NCBI GenBank assembly: GCA_012861695.1
Contig: JAAOOA010000028.1
Span: 8,472,470 to 8,536,469, forward strand
From: Trematomus loennbergii
Taxonomy: Eukaryota > Chordata > Actinopteri > Perciformes > Nototheniidae
Direction of reading: 5' to 3'
DNA length: 64,000 nucleotides
The notes under the pieces are model-generated. The model was not told the origin of the DNA. It saw only the letters and a list, made by a program, of their open reading frames with translations, and did no database searches. Both the position numbers and the translations under genes were made by a program. This document shows positions 62,401-64,000 of this stretch, piece after piece. How positions within the stretch are numbered: the first letter of the stretch is position 1; each line of letters begins with the position of its first letter.

Positions 62401-64000
62401 CTGGTTAGAGACATATATTAACGGTCAGCACATATTCACAGGCAAGAGGTCAGAGGGTCAAAACTAAATCAATATGAGATGCAAATGAACCTGCTTTACA
62501 CTAAATATCATGTAATCATCAACTGTCAAAAGAATATATTTGCAGACACTTCACTGGTTCTTCTTCTGTGTAGTTCAGAGGAAGCTGCTTGCTTAATTTC
62601 TTTCTTCCCTCCATTTCGTCCTGTATTCAATTTGACAGCAGCTCCTCGTAAGGTTATCTTATTCACATGTTGCCTCACTAAATGAGGGCTTCTCCAACTG
62701 TCAAGCCTTGGCTTTAGAGTCAAATGCAATGCGCTAGTCCCAAACTGAATAAAGTAAACATTACCTCAAAGTTGACTTACAGTACAACTTATTTATGAGC
62801 AACAGAGTTCAATGTTGTTTTTCTCTTAGTTGAAAGATTTGCATCTTTTTTTAAGCTCTTGCCTCACGGCAGCTTGACAGGTGCACTTCCCAAAAATGTA
62901 GTCAGCTCTGATCCCAAATCCCTCTTTTCTAACGGAATAACTGCATGATAATGCAGTGGTTAATGCAGGGAGGAAAAACACTGGTAAATGCCAGCTATTC
63001 CTGAAGACTCAGCTCTTGTCGAATAAGGCTCTATGACACTGGACAACTGAAAGGTATTTTACACTAAAGACAGACAAAATAAAGTTACTAAACACATCTA
63101 CATTACACAGACAAAGATACAGGGGCAAAAGGGCCAGACACTGTCCGACTGTTTTAGCAACATCAGAAGAGATACATTTTGCACAGACTATCTCCAATTT
63201 TCATTTGATAAGTGAGGGGAATAACTAAGATATCCAAAAGCAATTTCCGGAAGGTCGCTCCAAGTGCTGTCAACTGGGGACTCTTATTATAGCACTGTGT
63301 CAGGACCCTGCGGGAGCAGACCTAACGCAAGACACTGGATCGATGTTTCTCTCCTTATCGTTCATGATCTGACAGCGATCGGAAACTGCTCGGCCCGCAA
63401 GCTACTGTATGCTCGACAGTCTCTGTGCTCAGACCGGCTTGTCTCATCTCGTTTTGTGTCATTTCGTCTCACCTTACTGGTACATTCGGGAAAAGTCAAA
63501 ACACTCGCATCTCTGTTCAGAGCTTTCTGCCTCTCTGAATGGTCGGAGAATTATCTCAGCATCACACCAGCAAATAGGCAGCTAGTGTAAACATTGAAAT
63601 GGATACTCCTGCCAAAAATAATTAAAGGTATTCTTTTTTTAAGGCTCCCTCATTATCGACTAAGAGCCTTCCTGCATGTTCGGTGCAATACGAAGAGAAG
63701 AGTCATGGGTCTAATGACGTTATATAAGGAGTTACACAAGGTTTTATGAAGATTCTAATGAAGAGCAATTACTTTAAAGCTGCACTCATCAATGTTTTAG
63801 AAATGTGTCACTTGTAATGACCAATCCAGGAAGAATTATAGTCTGCTTTACCCACAGCATATTAAAGGAATAGTTCAACATTTTTGGAAATGTGCCTATT
63901 TGCTTTTTTGGAGTCTCTGCTTGATTCCTGGAAAGCCTTACAATGAAGACAACATTCCAAGACATCAATACGCATAGCCAAGAAAGTCTTGCACATAATA
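62401..64000 (-). other. phactr intron running to the right edge
   Basis: No further PHACTR exon is recognisable up to base 64000. The last 140 bases hold a repeat fragment (63861-64000). Confidence 0.65.
63861..64000. mobile_element. Interspersed-repeat left end, truncated by window edge
   Basis: ATTAAAGGAATAGTTCAACA followed by TTTTTGGAAATGTGCCTATT and TGCTTTTTTGG resembles a common TTAA-started repeat of spiny-rayed fishes (recalled). Its other end lies outside the window. Confidence 0.55.

Overview
This window is vertebrate nuclear DNA, most likely from a teleost (ray-finned) fish. It has multi-exon genes with GT-AG introns of 80 bp to 23 kb, vertebrate-type domain architectures, long CA/GT microsatellites, and several short TTAA-flanked inverted-repeat elements of a kind common in fish. 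I see no prokaryotic, viral or plasmid gene layout. All coordinates were counted by hand from the sequence. Exon boundaries were chosen by splice consensus, phase arithmetic and similarity to protein families recalled from memory, not by a search.

Layout. (1) 1-921 (-): the open, N-terminal part of a gag-like ORF of a retroelement that runs off the left edge, with a possible spliced leader/LTR at 922-1636. (2) 1640-5426: intergenic, with one inverted-repeat element (3726-4140). (3) 5427-12470 (+): mep1b, meprin A subunit beta, an astacin metalloprotease in 14 coding exons: signal peptide, propeptide, astacin domain with the HExxHxxGxxH zinc site, MAM, MATH, EGF-like, membrane helix and basic cytoplasmic tail. 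(4) 14110-54748 (-): phlpp1, the PH-domain leucine-rich-repeat protein phosphatase, in 17 coding exons. Exons 2-17 lie within 16 kb and exon 1 lies 23 kb upstream across intron 1. (5) 59267-62400 and beyond (-): the 3' half of a PHACTR-family gene (phosphatase and actin regulator, most like PHACTR3/PHACTR1), with five exons visible.

mep1b and phlpp1 converge tail-to-tail: candidate poly(A) signals on opposite strands are only about 105 bp apart (12676 and 12791). phlpp1 and the phactr gene are in tandem on the minus strand, with the phactr 3' end facing the phlpp1 promoter. The three genes do not form a pathway. mep1b is a cell-surface protease. phlpp1 is a PP2C-type phosphatase, known to act on AKT and PKC. 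The PHACTR protein binds actin and PP1. That two of the three are phosphatase-related looks coincidental.

The most important technical observation is a set of single-base reading-frame breaks inside otherwise intact coding exons. mep1b has one in exon 10 and probably one in exon 2. phlpp1 has one in exon 4, two in exon 15 and one in exon 17. Splice sites, domains and exon phases are preserved around each break, so sequencing or assembly indels are more likely than pseudogenes. Automatic annotation of this window would probably truncate or mis-splice both genes. I found no convincing new biological system. The remaining points of interest are the inverted-repeat families, the retroelement leader, an ambiguous phactr splice donor and a ZNF143-like promoter motif.
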